Shown: positions 34,714 through 44,256, counted from the stretch's first letter. The stretch is DNA of 64,000 nucleotides from Arthrobacter sp. NicSoilC5 (GCF_019977395.1 NZ_AP024660.1:1054001-1118000), one strand, 5' to 3'. Notes: generated by a model from the letters alone, not told the origin. Numbers and translations: made by a program.

Positions 34714-35202
34714 TTGACTAAGCAGCGATCGAAAGTGATCAAGCACGGAGACAAGCCTGGACTCACCGGCTACCGCAAGGGCTGCCGCTGCGACGTCTGC
34801 GGTCAGGCGAAGAGCGACGACAACGCTGCCTACCGTGCGAAGAAGAAGCTGCAGGAGGCTGCGGGGGTGGAGCAGTCGCAGCATCTGCTGCCGTCCGTAC
34901 CCGATATTGAGCCGTCCTCCATGGCTATCGCCTGGAACGCTCCGGCCGGCCCCATTGAAACCACGCTCATTTCGGAGCTTGATGCCCTGATTGGTGAGCC
35001 TCCGTTCAAGAAGACGCTGCTGGTTCTGGCCAAGTACAACGCCCGGGTGCTGGATCAGATCCCGCAGCTCGAGCGCCCGGACCTTATCAGCGGCATGCAG
35101 TCCCGCCTGTTCAACGTCTTTGACCGCCTGCGCAGGACTGAAACTGCGGCCGGCGCGTCGAGCAGTTGGGATATGTCGGCTCTCCTGACCACGGATGAGT
35201 GA
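34714..35202 (+). CDS. Terminase small subunit
   Basis: 162 aa from a TTG at 34714 with GGAGG 5 bases upstream. A basic N-terminus KHGDKPGLTGYRKGCRCDVCGQAKSDDNAAY carries a CxC/CxxC pair typical of actinophage small terminases that bind the packaging site. A helical C-terminal half follows. It overlaps the large subunit by 8 bases. Confidence 0.75.
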   Translation: MTKQRSKVIKHGDKPGLTGYRKGCRCDVCGQAKSDDNAAYRAKKKLQEAAGVEQSQHLLPSVPDIEPSSMAIAWNAPAGPIETTLISELDALIGEPPFKKTLLVLAKYNARVLDQIPQLERPDLISGMQSRLFNVFDRLRRTETAAGASSSWDMSALLTTDE

Positions 35203-36634
35203 TGCAAGGAACCCTCCTCCCCGCTTTGCTACCCAGCGAAACTACTCACGGAAGACTCTGGGTGGTGCTGTCTGCAAGGTCATGGAGGCATCCGGCCGTG
35301 CGCCGATGCCGTGGCAACGCGATGCCCTGGCTGTCGCCTGCGAGATCGACCCGGCAACGGGGACGTTCTGGTACGACACGGTCATCCTGGTAGTCCTCCG
35401 GCGTGCTGGGAAGACGACGATCAGCCGGGCAAAGCTCACCCATCGGGCTCTGACCACCATCGACGGGCGCATGATCTACACCGCGCAGAACCGATTGAAG
35501 GCGCTCAAGCGGCTGCGGGATGACTTCTATCTGCCCCTGTTCCGGTCCCCGCTGCGGGAGACGCTGGAGAAGCCCCGCTGGCGCGGTGGTGAAGAGGCGG
35601 TCAGGTGGAAGACCGGGGCCGAACTGGCCATCGATACGGTGTCCGAGAACGCCGGCCACGGCGACATGAACCATGAGGGGCACATCGATGAGGCCTACGC
35701 GCATGCTGACAACACCCTTGAAGGCGGTCTCCAGCCCACGCTGATGACCGTTGAGGGGTCCCAACTGTGGGTTCTGTCCGCCGCTGGGAAGGCCCACTCC
35801 GGCTACCTCCGGGACAAGGTGGAGGTCGGGCGGGCCCTGGTCGAGTCAGGCCGGGAGACGCGCACCTGCTACATCGAGTATTCGGCCCCGGAAGACTGGG
35901 ACCCAGCGGACCCGGAGACGGTGGCGAACACCCACCCGGGCATCGGTCACACGATCAGCCTTGAACGTGTGATGTCCCTCCGGGATGCATCCAAGGACAT
36001 GAGCGAATGGGAACGCGCATGGCTGGGCTGGTGGGCGAAACCGAAGACCCCGCCGAGAGTCATCCCAACCTCGGCCTGGGAGTCGAACTACACCACCGGC
36101 GATGAGGAAGCCTGGACGGGAAACCCGTTCTGGGCGATCGATACATCCCCTGACCGTGAGACAACATCCATCGCCATGGCCGCGGAGTCCACGGTGCCCG
36201 GTAAGACCTGCTACCTGGAGCTGTACGACCAGCTCCTGGGGACGGCCGGAGTCGTGCCGGCACTGGTGAAACTGCGCTCGCAGTTCGGCGGCAACCAGGT
36301 TGCGCTGGACGGCAACGGCGCGGCCAAGTCCCTGCGCAAGGATCTGGAGGCCGAGGGCTTCGAGGTCATCCCTGCGTCCGGGCCTCAACGGGTCGATGCA
36401 TGCGGCGGCTTCTACGACGACGCGCTGGTAGCAGCGCTGAGGTTCGAAAATGACCCGCTGCTGAACACGTCAATGTCCAACGCGGTCAAGCAATCAGTCG
36501 GCGGCAGGGCCTGGATCTTCGCCCGCAACCGGACCTTGGCGGACATCTCCGGCCTGTACTCGGTGGTCTTCGCCCGCTGGCTCTTCAAAGAGAAGGCCGG
36601 CGCGACCTACAACGCACTGGATTCAGTGCTCTAG
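35195..36634 (+). CDS. Terminase large subunit
   Basis: 479 aa packaging motor. The ATPase half has the P-loop VLRRAGKTT near residue 70 and Walker B-like HIDEAYAHAD near 165. The nuclease half has WAIDTSPDRETTSIA and later Asp-rich motifs (LDGNGAAKSL, GGFYDDALVAAL). It cuts and translocates concatemeric DNA into proheads with the portal. ATG at 35195. Confidence 0.92.
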   Translation: MSDARNPPPRFATQRNYSRKTLGGAVCKVMEASGRAPMPWQRDALAVACEIDPATGTFWYDTVILVVLRRAGKTTISRAKLTHRALTTIDGRMIYTAQNRLKALKRLRDDFYLPLFRSPLRETLEKPRWRGGEEAVRWKTGAELAIDTVSENAGHGDMNHEGHIDEAYAHADNTLEGGLQPTLMTVEGSQLWVLSAAGKAHSGYLRDKVEVGRALVESGRETRTCYIEYSAPEDWDPADPETVANTHPGIGHTISLERVMSLRDASKDMSEWERAWLGWWAKPKTPPRVIPTSAWESNYTTGDEEAWTGNPFWAIDTSPDRETTSIAMAAESTVPGKTCYLELYDQLLGTAGVVPALVKLRSQFGGNQVALDGNGAAKSLRKDLEAEGFEVIPASGPQRVDACGGFYDDALVAALRFENDPLLNTSMSNAVKQSVGGRAWIFARNRTLADISGLYSVVFARWLFKEKAGATYNALDSVL

Positions 36635-36647
36635 AAGGAGTTGAGAA

Positions 36648-36788
36648 ATGCGCGCCTGGCTGACAACTGTCCTGGATGTGCTCGGCGCAGCACTGATTGT
36701 GACCGCCGTTGCCCTGGTCTACGTGCCCGCTGCGCTCGCCGTGGCCGGTGTCGCGTGCCTCCTGATCTCGTGGAGGGCCAGCCGATGA
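36648..36788 (+). CDS. Small phage membrane protein (46 aa)
   Basis: ATG with AAGGAG upstream. Nearly all hydrophobic after MRAWLT: LDVLGAALIVTAVALVYV and AALAVAGVACLLISW, then WRASR. It overlaps the portal start (ATGA). Similar tiny membrane proteins precede the portal gene in many actinophages; function unknown. Confidence 0.6.
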   Translation: MRAWLTTVLDVLGAALIVTAVALVYVPAALAVAGVACLLISWRASR

Positions 36789-37954
36789 GCCTTTTCTTCC
36801 GCAATGAGGAGCGCTCCATGGGCTCCAGCCTTGACGGTGTCCTCGGTGGCAGCTTCGCCAGCGGCGCCGGCCTCGGTTCCAAGGGCATGAAATCGGCGCT
36901 GCGGGTGGTCCCGGTGTACGCCGCGACCAGCCTTATCGCTGACTCACTGGCCGTCACACCCATCTCCGCGTTCGAGCAATCCAAGACGGGCGGCCGGTCC
37001 GGCCTCCCGGTGCAGCCAGGGCTGGTCACGAACCCCAACCCGAACTTGCTGGGCACCCGTGTGGATTGGTTCCACCAGTGCGTGACGTCGCTCAAGCTGC
37101 GGGGTAACGCATTCGGAACCATCCTGGATTATGACCGCTTTGGCGCGTCGAAGGTCCAGTGGCTCCACCCGGACAGCGTCAGGGTCGATGAGTCCAAGGC
37201 GATCCCGCAGTACATCCACAACGGCAAGGTCCTGGAGTACGCCTCGGTGGTGCACATCGCGGAGTACGTTCTGCCTGGTTCCATCGTGGGGCTCTCCCCC
37301 ATCGAGCAGTTCCAGGTGCAGCTGGACATGGCCCACAGCGCGCAGCAGTTCGGCACGAATGTCTACCGCAAGTCAGGCGTCCCGTCCGGCCATCTGAAGA
37401 ACACCGCGCAGAAGCTGTCCGCCATGGAGTCGTCCGTGGTGAAGAGCCGGTTCAAGTCCTCGGTGGCCAACGGTGACGTGTTCGTTTCCGGTAACGACTG
37501 GGACTACAACAAGCTGGGCCTGACCATGGCCGACGTCCAGTTCCTGGAATCGATCAAGGCCACCGCCAACCAGATCGCCGCCATCTACAAGGTGCCACCC
37601 GAAGAGATCGGCGGCGACTCCGGATCCAGCCTGAAGTACACCACCGAGGAACTGAACCAGCTCAAGTTCAGCAGGCGGGCGCTCCAGCCCACCGCCGTCC
37701 GGCTGGAACACCACCTGAACCGCCTCCTGAACCCGGGCCTGTACGTGAAGTTCAACCTCAATGCCAACGTCCGCGGCGACCTCAAGTCCCGCATGGACGC
37801 CTACGAGGTTGGCCTGCGGATCGGCGCCTACACCCTGGAGCAGGTCCGCGACTTCGAGGACTTCGAAATGCTCACCCAACCCGAGATCGAACAGTGGCAA
37901 CTCTGGTTCGGCAACGTGAAGAAACTACAGAACGGAGGTGGTTCCGGTGCGTGA
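36785..37954 (+). CDS. Phage portal protein (HK97 family)
   Basis: 389 aa. Forms the dodecameric ring through which DNA enters the capsid. Family features: ALRVVPVYAATSLIADSLAVTP, LKLRGNAFGTI, HIAEYVLPGSIVGLSPIEQF, GVPSGHLK and the IYKVPPEEIGG ... SLKYTTEELNQLKF stem region. Start at 36785 with the usual overlap. Confidence 0.93.
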   Translation: MSLFFRNEERSMGSSLDGVLGGSFASGAGLGSKGMKSALRVVPVYAATSLIADSLAVTPISAFEQSKTGGRSGLPVQPGLVTNPNPNLLGTRVDWFHQCVTSLKLRGNAFGTILDYDRFGASKVQWLHPDSVRVDESKAIPQYIHNGKVLEYASVVHIAEYVLPGSIVGLSPIEQFQVQLDMAHSAQQFGTNVYRKSGVPSGHLKNTAQKLSAMESSVVKSRFKSSVANGDVFVSGNDWDYNKLGLTMADVQFLESIKATANQIAAIYKVPPEEIGGDSGSSLKYTTEELNQLKFSRRALQPTAVRLEHHLNRLLNPGLYVKFNLNANVRGDLKSRMDAYEVGLRIGAYTLEQVRDFEDFEMLTQPEIEQWQLWFGNVKKLQNGGGSGA

Positions 37955-38633
37955 ACTGGAGCTTCGCCATATCAGCCTTCCCGTGGAATTCCGTGAGACG
38001 GCAAACGGCCTCGGCACTCTCAGCGGGTACGCCTCGGTCTTCAACAGGATGTCCCAGAATCTCGGCGGTTTCGTGGAGCGCGTGGACCCGGCGGCATTCA
38101 ACAAGACCCTTACCGACCAGGGGCCCGTCCTCGCCCGGTACAACCACGACGACAACCACCTGCTGGGAACCACCGAGGGTGGAACCCTGACCTTGGAGGT
38201 GGACGGCACGGGCCTGCGCTACGACGTGAACCTGCCCGACACCAGCAGTGGCCGGGATGTCCGGGAGCTCGCCAAGCGCGGCGACCTCCGCTACTCGTCG
38301 TTCGCATTCCGGACCGTGGCCGACGACTGGGACTTCACCCCCGAAGGCTTCCCCATGCGGACCCTGCTGGATGTCCAGCTGGTCGATGTCGCCCCGGTCA
38401 ACAACCCCGCCTACCGGGATACCACGACCGGGCTGCGTTCCTTGGCCGAACGCCTCCACATGGACGTCGCCCAGGTCAAGGACACCGCACCTGAGGAGCT
38501 GCGCAAGCTGCTCCTCACACCCCCAGATTCCCGCACCGATGAGGAGCGGGCAAAGGAACAGCAAGGGCCGGACGAAATCCACCCGAAGCTGTCCCTCTTC
38601 CGGCAGCGGCTGGAACTACTCAGCCGCTCCTAG
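37947..38633 (+). CDS. Prohead maturation protease (HK97 U35 type)
   Basis: 228 aa from the GTG at 37947 with GGAGG 8 bases upstream. The catalytic His is in ARYNHDDNHLLG and Ser in LRYSSFAFRTV, with GYASVFN near the N-terminus. It cleaves the capsid delta domain during maturation. The C-terminal part is a charged extension. Confidence 0.9.
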   Translation: MRELELRHISLPVEFRETANGLGTLSGYASVFNRMSQNLGGFVERVDPAAFNKTLTDQGPVLARYNHDDNHLLGTTEGGTLTLEVDGTGLRYDVNLPDTSSGRDVRELAKRGDLRYSSFAFRTVADDWDFTPEGFPMRTLLDVQLVDVAPVNNPAYRDTTTGLRSLAERLHMDVAQVKDTAPEELRKLLLTPPDSRTDEERAKEQQGPDEIHPKLSLFRQRLELLSRS

Positions 38634-38665
38634 CAATGCCCCGTGGGCCGGACGAAATCCACCCG
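38565..38665. repeat. 21-bp direct repeat at the protease end
   Basis: The same 21 bases, starting GGGCCGGACGAA, occur at 38565-38585 (coding, in the protease) and at 38645-38665 (after its stop). A small local duplication is the simplest cause. The following hairpin GAGACCC/GGGTCTC (38690-38716) may trim or slow the transcript before the capsid gene. Confidence 0.75.
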
Positions 38666-38741
38666 CACCTCACCGAATAACCGTCATCCGAGACCCAGCC
38701 CTAAGCGCGGGGTCTCAGTCATTTCCTGAAGGGAAAATGCC

Positions 38742-39962
38742 ATGAGCAAAACGCTCGCAACCAAGCTGCTCGAAAAGCGCGCAGCCGCCCACGAAAAGGG
38801 CAAGGAAATCATCGACCGCGCCGAGGCCGAAGGCCGCGCGCTCACCGCGGAGGAAGAGACTTCCTTCAACAACATCACCGCAGAGATGGACTCCCTGCGC
38901 TCCCAGGCTGACCGCCTCGTCGCCTTCGAGGACGAGCAGCGCGACATCGAGGCATCGATGAACCGCATCCCCGGCCGCGGCGACGACCGCAACCAGGACA
39001 GCGCAGAGGTCCTGCTCCGCAAGGTCCTCCAGGGCCGCAACGGCGCATGGGACTACTCCCCCACCCACGAGGAACGCCAGGAAGTCCGGGCGCTCGTGAA
39101 GGGCACCCCGTCCGCCGGCGGCGTCACCGTCCCGACGACGTTCTACGGCCAGCTCATGGAGCACGCCATCGAGACGTCCGCCATCCTGTCCGCCGGCGCC
39201 ACGATCCTCTACACCACCAGCGGTGAAGAGATCAGCGTCCCGATCACCGTCTCCGCCCCCACCGGCGCGCAGGTCGGTGAAGGCCAGACCATCCCGACGT
39301 CAGAGCCCGTGCTGGGCAAGCGCTCGCTGTACGCCTACAAGTACGGCGACCTCTCCCAGATCAGCCGGGAGCTGGCCGACGACTCCGCGTTCGACCTGGA
39401 AGGCTTCATCGCCCGCCAGGCAGGCCGGGCCATCGGCAACGCCTTCGGCGCTAAGTTGGTCTCCGGCACGGGCACCAACGAGCCGTCCGGCCTCATGACC
39501 TCCACCACCCTGGGCAAGACTGGCGCGACCGGTCAGGGCGGCGCTCCCACCTGGGACGATCTGATCGACCTGTTCTACTCGGTCATCGGCCCGTACCGGA
39601 ACAGCCCGAACGCCGGCTGGCTCATCAAGGACGGTACCGCCGCCACCCTCCGCAAGATCAAGGACCTGGAAGGCCGCTACATCTGGCAGCCTTCCGTCAT
39701 CGCCGGCCAGCCGGACCTGATCGAGGGCAAGCCGGTCTTCACCGACCCGAACGTCCCGGGCATCGGCGTGGGCAACAAGTCGATCGCGTTCGGTGACATG
39801 TCCGCCTACTTCGCACGCATCGTCAACGGCGTCCGCTTCGAGCGTTCCGATGACTTCGCGTTCGACAAGGACCTGATCACCTACCGCGCCATCATCCGCG
39901 GCGACGGCGTCCTGGTCGATCAGACCGGCGCGGTCAAGCACTTCGCAGGCGCCGCGTCCTAA
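38742..39962 (+). CDS. Major capsid protein (HK97 fold)
   Basis: 406 aa. An N-terminal coiled-coil delta domain (about residues 1-75) is followed by the capsid fold: GGVTVPTTFYGQLMEHAIETSAI, PTSEPVLGKRSLYAYKYGDLSQISRELADDS, IGNAFGAKLVSGTGTNEPSGL, YIWQPSVIAGQPDLIEGKPVF and an E-loop style C-terminus. Cleavage by the upstream protease probably occurs near residues 75-90. Confidence 0.94.
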   Translation: MSKTLATKLLEKRAAAHEKGKEIIDRAEAEGRALTAEEETSFNNITAEMDSLRSQADRLVAFEDEQRDIEASMNRIPGRGDDRNQDSAEVLLRKVLQGRNGAWDYSPTHEERQEVRALVKGTPSAGGVTVPTTFYGQLMEHAIETSAILSAGATILYTTSGEEISVPITVSAPTGAQVGEGQTIPTSEPVLGKRSLYAYKYGDLSQISRELADDSAFDLEGFIARQAGRAIGNAFGAKLVSGTGTNEPSGLMTSTTLGKTGATGQGGAPTWDDLIDLFYSVIGPYRNSPNAGWLIKDGTAATLRKIKDLEGRYIWQPSVIAGQPDLIEGKPVFTDPNVPGIGVGNKSIAFGDMSAYFARIVNGVRFERSDDFAFDKDLITYRAIIRGDGVLVDQTGAVKHFAGAAS

Positions 39963-39976
39963 CCGACGCATAGACG

Positions 39977-40012
39977 TGGCGGGCGGCACCTGATAACCGG
40001 GGCCGCCCGCCA
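39977..40012 (+). terminator. Hairpin after the capsid gene
   Basis: 11-base arms TGGCGGGCGGC (39977-39987) and GCCGCCCGCCA (40002-40012). It may raise capsid mRNA stability or partly terminate; there is no T-run. Confidence 0.55.
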
Positions 40013-40054
40013 TCTCCAAGACCAGCAGAACACACCTTTCAAAGGAGTTAGATC

Positions 40055-40432
40055 ATGGCTGAAAAGAAGACCACCGTGCTCATGGTCGGGAAGATTTCCG
40101 GCACCCGCGACGGCAAAGACTGGCCCGCCGCCGGCGAGACCATCACCCTGCCCGAGGACGAAGCGAACACGCTGCTTGCCAGCGGCATCGCCGTCAAGCC
40201 CGACACCGAGACGGCCACCGTCACCGGTGCTGTCGAGACCGCCACGACCAGAGGCAACCAGCCGCTGCGCGTGACCGCAGCACAGGCCAAGGCCGCTGCC
40301 GATGACCAGGCCGCAGCGAAGGCCAAGGCTGACGCGGACGCGCAGGCTGCTGCCGCCAAGCTCCTGGAGGAGCAGGCCAAGCAGACCAAGGCTGACGCCG
40401 ACGCCGAGTCGAAAGACGCGGCTAAGAAGTAA
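40055..40432 (+). CDS. Hypothetical head protein, Ala-rich coiled coil
   Basis: 125 aa. The N-terminal 50 residues form a small folded domain (VLMVGKISGTRDGKDWPAAGETITLPEDEAN). The rest is a long Ala/Lys/Asp helix. Proteins of this form follow the capsid gene in many actinophages. Its stop overlaps the next ATG by one base. Confidence 0.6.
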   Translation: MAEKKTTVLMVGKISGTRDGKDWPAAGETITLPEDEANTLLASGIAVKPDTETATVTGAVETATTRGNQPLRVTAAQAKAAADDQAAAKAKADADAQAAAAKLLEEQAKQTKADADAESKDAAKK

Positions 40433-41226
40433 TGGCCTCCCTTGACCTCGGCGCACTGGCTACGGTGAGGTGGCCCACCGCGCCGGACACCGGACCCTAC
40501 GTGCTCGCGGTCAAGAGACCAGACGGCACAACCTTGGACCCGGCGCCTGTGGTGACCGGGTACAAGGAGTCCGTCCAGGCTGAGTTCGTCCCGTCTATGC
40601 CCGGCAGGTATCTGCTGAGCTGGACGGCGAACGGAGCAGGCGCCTACACCGACGTGCTGGACGTATGGCCGGCAGACCCGCAGTTCCTCATCCCCCTGGA
40701 CGAGGTTCTGGCGGGTCTGCGGCTGCCGTCCAACGCGGACCCCGCCAAGGCGCAGGACCTTCGCCTGTACCTCGCAGCGGCTACCCCCGTCATTGAGGAC
40801 ATCACAGGCCCTATGGTGGCGGCCACCAAGACCTTCACCAGCTGGGGCGGGGGCTCCACGGTGATCCTTCCGCATCTACCGAACCAGATCCTAGGCATCA
40901 CTGCGGACGGGGCCCCGGTCCTGGACTACGTCCCGGACCTCGCGTCCGGGCTGATCTATGCAGGCACCCGCGCCGCTGTGGGGAACTTCCCCGGCGGCGA
41001 ACTGGTCATTACCTACCGGGTGGGCAGCTTCGAGATCCCGGCGAACGTGAAGCTCGCAGCCCGTGAACTGGTCAGGTTCTGGTGGCAGGGCGGCATGCAG
41101 GGCGCTGGCGGGAACATCCGCAGCCAGCAGCCCGACAGTGACGTCTTCACCCCCTCGGGCTACGCAGTCCCCCGCCGGGTGATGGAGCTGTGCGCACCCC
41201 ACCAGCAGATGGGCGGCTTCGCATGA
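40432..41226 (+). CDS. Head-tail connector protein
   Basis: 264 aa. The C-terminal two thirds (LDEVLAGLRLPSNADPAKAQDLRLYLAAATPVIEDITG, LVITYRVGSFEIPANVKLAARELVRFWW) resemble gp6-like head-completion proteins that stack on the portal. An N-terminal Ig-like strand-rich domain (VRWPTAPDTGPYVLAVKRPDG) is an extra. It overlaps the next start by 4 bases. Confidence 0.78.
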   Translation: MASLDLGALATVRWPTAPDTGPYVLAVKRPDGTTLDPAPVVTGYKESVQAEFVPSMPGRYLLSWTANGAGAYTDVLDVWPADPQFLIPLDEVLAGLRLPSNADPAKAQDLRLYLAAATPVIEDITGPMVAATKTFTSWGGGSTVILPHLPNQILGITADGAPVLDYVPDLASGLIYAGTRAAVGNFPGGELVITYRVGSFEIPANVKLAARELVRFWWQGGMQGAGGNIRSQQPDSDVFTPSGYAVPRRVMELCAPHQQMGGFA

Positions 41227-41702
41227 TGGACCTCACCCAGGCCACCGTGGGCCTCGCGTTCAAGAAGGCCTTCTACCTCGCGGTCAAGGACTTGATGGCC
41301 GAGGACTACGACACCGAACACGTGTACGTGGTCTACGGTCAGCCGGCCACCTACCAGCCCGAAGACATCGTGTCCTTCGGCCGCCTTTCCGTGGGGCAGG
41401 CGGCAGCGACCATGTCCACCAACCGCAGCCGGGAAGAGACCATCACCTTGGAGGTGACGGTGTCCTGCTTCCTGGGCGGGGACGAGGAAGCAGAAATCGC
41501 CACCGCTGAGCGGGCCTACGAACTGCTGCGCAGGATCGAGCGCTACGTCCGGATGGCCGACACCACCGTGGGCGGCACCGTCCGCCAGTGCTTCCTCACC
41601 GCCCACGAGTCCGAGGGCGCAACCCCCGAAGACCTCACCGACCAGGGCCGCGTGACCGAAGTCATTGCGACCTTCACCGCCAACGCCCGTATCTCGGCTT
41701 AG
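41223..41702 (+). CDS. Tail terminator / head-tail joining protein
   Basis: 159 aa from ATGATG at 41223. MDLTQATVGLAFKKAFYLAVKDLMAED and an acidic, strand-rich middle (ETITLEVTVSCFLGGDEEAEI) match the size and position of tail-terminator proteins. The assignment is by position plus pattern. Confidence 0.65.
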   Translation: MMDLTQATVGLAFKKAFYLAVKDLMAEDYDTEHVYVVYGQPATYQPEDIVSFGRLSVGQAAATMSTNRSREETITLEVTVSCFLGGDEEAEIATAERAYELLRRIERYVRMADTTVGGTVRQCFLTAHESEGATPEDLTDQGRVTEVIATFTANARISA

Positions 41703-41711
41703 GAGACCCCC

Positions 41712-41990
41712 ATGCCACGACTGAAAAACATCTCTCCGCTCGGCGCGCTGGACGTGCCGCTGCTCCGCAGGATTGTCGACGCTGAAGAAATCATCGACGT
41801 CACCGAGGACCAGGCCCGCGTCCTGCTCCTCCAGCCGGACAACTACCAGCCAACGGACAAGGCAGCCAACGCGCTGGCTGCCGATCTGACGGCCCAGCAG
41901 GATCCCGGCGAGGCAACCAGCCACGACGGCAACAACGAGGACGCAGGCACCCCGGCCAGCGGCCAGGGAACGGAAGGTGAAGACCAGTGA
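41712..41990 (+). CDS. Hypothetical phage structural protein
   Basis: 92 aa. PLGALDVPLLRRIVDAEEIIDVTEDQARVLL is a small domain; the remainder is an acidic disordered tail. The same domain style is seen in head proteins after the capsid. It overlaps the tail-tube start by 4 bases. Confidence 0.55.
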   Translation: MPRLKNISPLGALDVPLLRRIVDAEEIIDVTEDQARVLLLQPDNYQPTDKAANALAADLTAQQDPGEATSHDGNNEDAGTPASGQGTEGEDQ

Positions 41991-43018
41991 CGACGCAGCT
42001 CGATTGCTCCGTAGGCCTGAAGAAGGAAACCACGTACGGCACCGCCGTGACGGTGGACCGCTTCCCCGAATTCCTTGACGAGTCGCTGGCATGGAACCCG
42101 ACCTTTGTCCAGGGCGCCGGCATGCGCGTGGGCAGCCGCGTCGCCCGCTCCGGCCGCCGCGTCCTGGCCAAGCAGTCCGCCGGCGGTGACATCAACGTCG
42201 AGCTGGTCAGCAAGGGCCTCGGCATCCTGCTGGAGGCATTGTTCGGAACCGGCGTATCCACCGCCGTACCCGGCCAGTCCGGTGTCTTCCAGCAGCTCTA
42301 CACCCCGACCACCACGGACCCGCTGAACTCGTACACCATCCAGAAGGGCATCCCCACCCTGGGCGGCGGGCCGGCCACGGCCATGACGTTCCTCGGCGCG
42401 GTCTGCACTTCGGGTGAGTTTTCCGCGTCCAACGCGGACATCGTGAAGCTGAAGACCAGCTGGGACGCGAAGGAAGTTAAGACCGACATCGCCTACGCTG
42501 CCCCCTCCTACGTGGTCGGCGGCGAGCTGTTCCACTTCGCGCAGGGTGCCATCACCATCGGCGGATCCCAGACCCCGCCCACCGCAACGGCGCTCGCCAC
42601 CGGCGGTGCCAGCGTGGCGACGATCGAGGACTTCACCGTCAGCTTCGACAACAAGATTGATGACGGCGGCTTCACCCTCGGCGCCGGCGGCAAGCGGGCA
42701 CGCAAGCCCGTCGTCGGCCGGGCAGATGCCAAGGGCAAGGTCACCGCCGAGTACACCGACACCGTGCTCCGGGACGCTTACCTGAACCAGACGGCACTGG
42801 CCCTGACGCTGACGTTCCTGTCCGCCACCACGATCGGCACGTCCGCGAAGTACGCGCTCCAGTTCCACTTCCCGGACATCCGCCTCGAGGGGGAACTCCC
42901 CAAGTCCGCAGCCGGATCCCCGGTCAAGCAGTCCATCGACTTCACCGTCCTGGACTCACTGGCCGCCGGCACGTCCCCGATCTACGTCGCCCTGGTCACC
43001 ACCGACGCCACCATCTAA
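41987..43018 (+). CDS. Major tail tube protein
   Basis: 343 aa. QLDCSVGLKKETTYGTAVT, EDFTVSFDNKIDDGGFTLGAGGKR and AKGKVTAEYTDT follow the beta-rich tail tube fold of siphophages, and the gene sits in the correct place before the assembly chaperones and tape measure. GTG start overlapping the previous stop. Confidence 0.82.
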   Translation: MTTQLDCSVGLKKETTYGTAVTVDRFPEFLDESLAWNPTFVQGAGMRVGSRVARSGRRVLAKQSAGGDINVELVSKGLGILLEALFGTGVSTAVPGQSGVFQQLYTPTTTDPLNSYTIQKGIPTLGGGPATAMTFLGAVCTSGEFSASNADIVKLKTSWDAKEVKTDIAYAAPSYVVGGELFHFAQGAITIGGSQTPPTATALATGGASVATIEDFTVSFDNKIDDGGFTLGAGGKRARKPVVGRADAKGKVTAEYTDTVLRDAYLNQTALALTLTFLSATTIGTSAKYALQFHFPDIRLEGELPKSAAGSPVKQSIDFTVLDSLAAGTSPIYVALVTTDATI

Positions 43019-43029
43019 GGAGAACCACC

Positions 43030-43248
43030 ATGACCCAGATCACCGCAGTAGCAACTCTCGGAACCAAGATGCCGCAGAGCGACGGGCAGACGACCCTGAA
43101 CTTCTACGCCGACTACAACGACGAGCGGAACAAGGCATGGTCAAAGTACACGCCCGGTATGTCCGCCCAGATGCTGGTCACCAATGCGGTGGCCGAGAAG
43201 TTCGAACAGGGCGGGCGCTACCTGCTCACGTTCGAACGCGCCGAGTAG
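43030..43248 (+). CDS. Hypothetical small tail-region protein
   Basis: 72 aa, with GGAG upstream. TLNFYADYNDERNKAWSKYTPGMSAQM; beta-rich. No family recognised. Confidence 0.55.
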   Translation: MTQITAVATLGTKMPQSDGQTTLNFYADYNDERNKAWSKYTPGMSAQMLVTNAVAEKFEQGGRYLLTFERAE

Positions 43249-43251
43249 CCA

Positions 43252-43845
43252 GTGGCACGCGCCCCGCACCAGCGCGGCGGCGGGCCTGACCTCCCTGAAA
43301 TCACCATCACTTCCCCGAACATCCGGGAAGCGCTGGCGAAAGCCAAGGAGATCGGGCCCGCCGTCCAGCGGAACCTCCGCCGGGACCTCCGCGGCGTGGG
43401 CGACGACATCATCCGTGACCAGCGCTCCATCCTTGACGGCGCCAAACCAGGCAACGCCCGGAAAGCCGGCATGCGGATCAAGAAGATCCAGCGCAAGGGC
43501 GGCGGCAAGTCGTACATGCGGGCGGTAAACGTCTACAAAGCCGAGGCCGCCAGCAGGTCACGCAGCACCGGGATGCGCAAGCGGATCAAGGCCGCGCTGA
43601 AGACCCGCGTCGTCGCCGGCACCACCCGCTCGGGAATCAGTATCCGCGCCGACAAATCAGTGGGCGGCGTGATGGTCAAGGGCTGGAACAAGAAAGTCAT
43701 CCGGCACCCGGTGTTCGGAAACAGGGAACAGTTCGTCTCCCAATTCGGCCAACCCTACTGGTGGGAACCGATCAAACGCGGCCAGGTAGCCGCAAAGGAA
43801 AAGGCGCTCGCCGCCATCGATGACGCACTCAACGGAAAAGGGTAA
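43252..43845 (+). CDS. HK97 gp10-like minor tail / head-tail protein
   Basis: 197 aa, very basic. IREALAKAKEIGPAVQRNLRRDLRGVGDDI and the C-terminal HPVFGNREQFVSQFGQPYWWEPIKRGQ fit the gp10-like family involved in tail completion. GTG start 3 bases after the previous stop. Confidence 0.7.
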   Translation: MARAPHQRGGGPDLPEITITSPNIREALAKAKEIGPAVQRNLRRDLRGVGDDIIRDQRSILDGAKPGNARKAGMRIKKIQRKGGGKSYMRAVNVYKAEAASRSRSTGMRKRIKAALKTRVVAGTTRSGISIRADKSVGGVMVKGWNKKVIRHPVFGNREQFVSQFGQPYWWEPIKRGQVAAKEKALAAIDDALNGKG

Positions 43846-43849
43846 AAGC

Positions 43850-44242
43850 GTGAAGCTCATTGTCGGAGATAAGAAGTACCCGTTGCAGGAAGCGATCCAG
43901 GGCGCGACCCTGCGCAACCTCTACGTCCTGAAGGTCCAGTCCGGCATCGGCATCAAGTCGCTGCGGGACGCCTTCAAGCGCATGCAGGACAGCGCCCCGA
44001 AGGACGGCAGCCAGGCTGACCCTCTGGACTTCCTGGAGGACGAGGAAAACCTCCTCGCGCTCCAGGCCATGGTCTGGCTGTGCAAGCGTCACGCCGGTGA
44101 GTCGGTGACGGTCAGCGATGCCAACGACTTCCCTCTCTCCCAGATCGGATTTGAAGCCGAGGAGGAGCCCCTGGCCGAGGACCCTACGGCAGCCCGGACG
44201 GATACCGCTCCGGGCGAAGAGCCAGCAGCAGCAATCAGCTAG
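43850..44242 (+). CDS. Tail assembly chaperone, short form (G)
   Basis: 130 aa from the GTG at 43850 (KLIVGDKKYPLQEAIQGATLRNLYVLKVQ). It precedes the tape measure gene, where siphophages encode two assembly chaperones linked by a programmed frameshift. The frame ends with AIS-TAG at 44242, while the -1 frame stays open through the end region and continues into the next segment. Confidence 0.78.
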   Translation: MKLIVGDKKYPLQEAIQGATLRNLYVLKVQSGIGIKSLRDAFKRMQDSAPKDGSQADPLDFLEDEENLLALQAMVWLCKRHAGESVTVSDANDFPLSQIGFEAEEEPLAEDPTAARTDTAPGEEPAAAIS

Positions 44243-44256
44243 AGGAGACGGACGAC

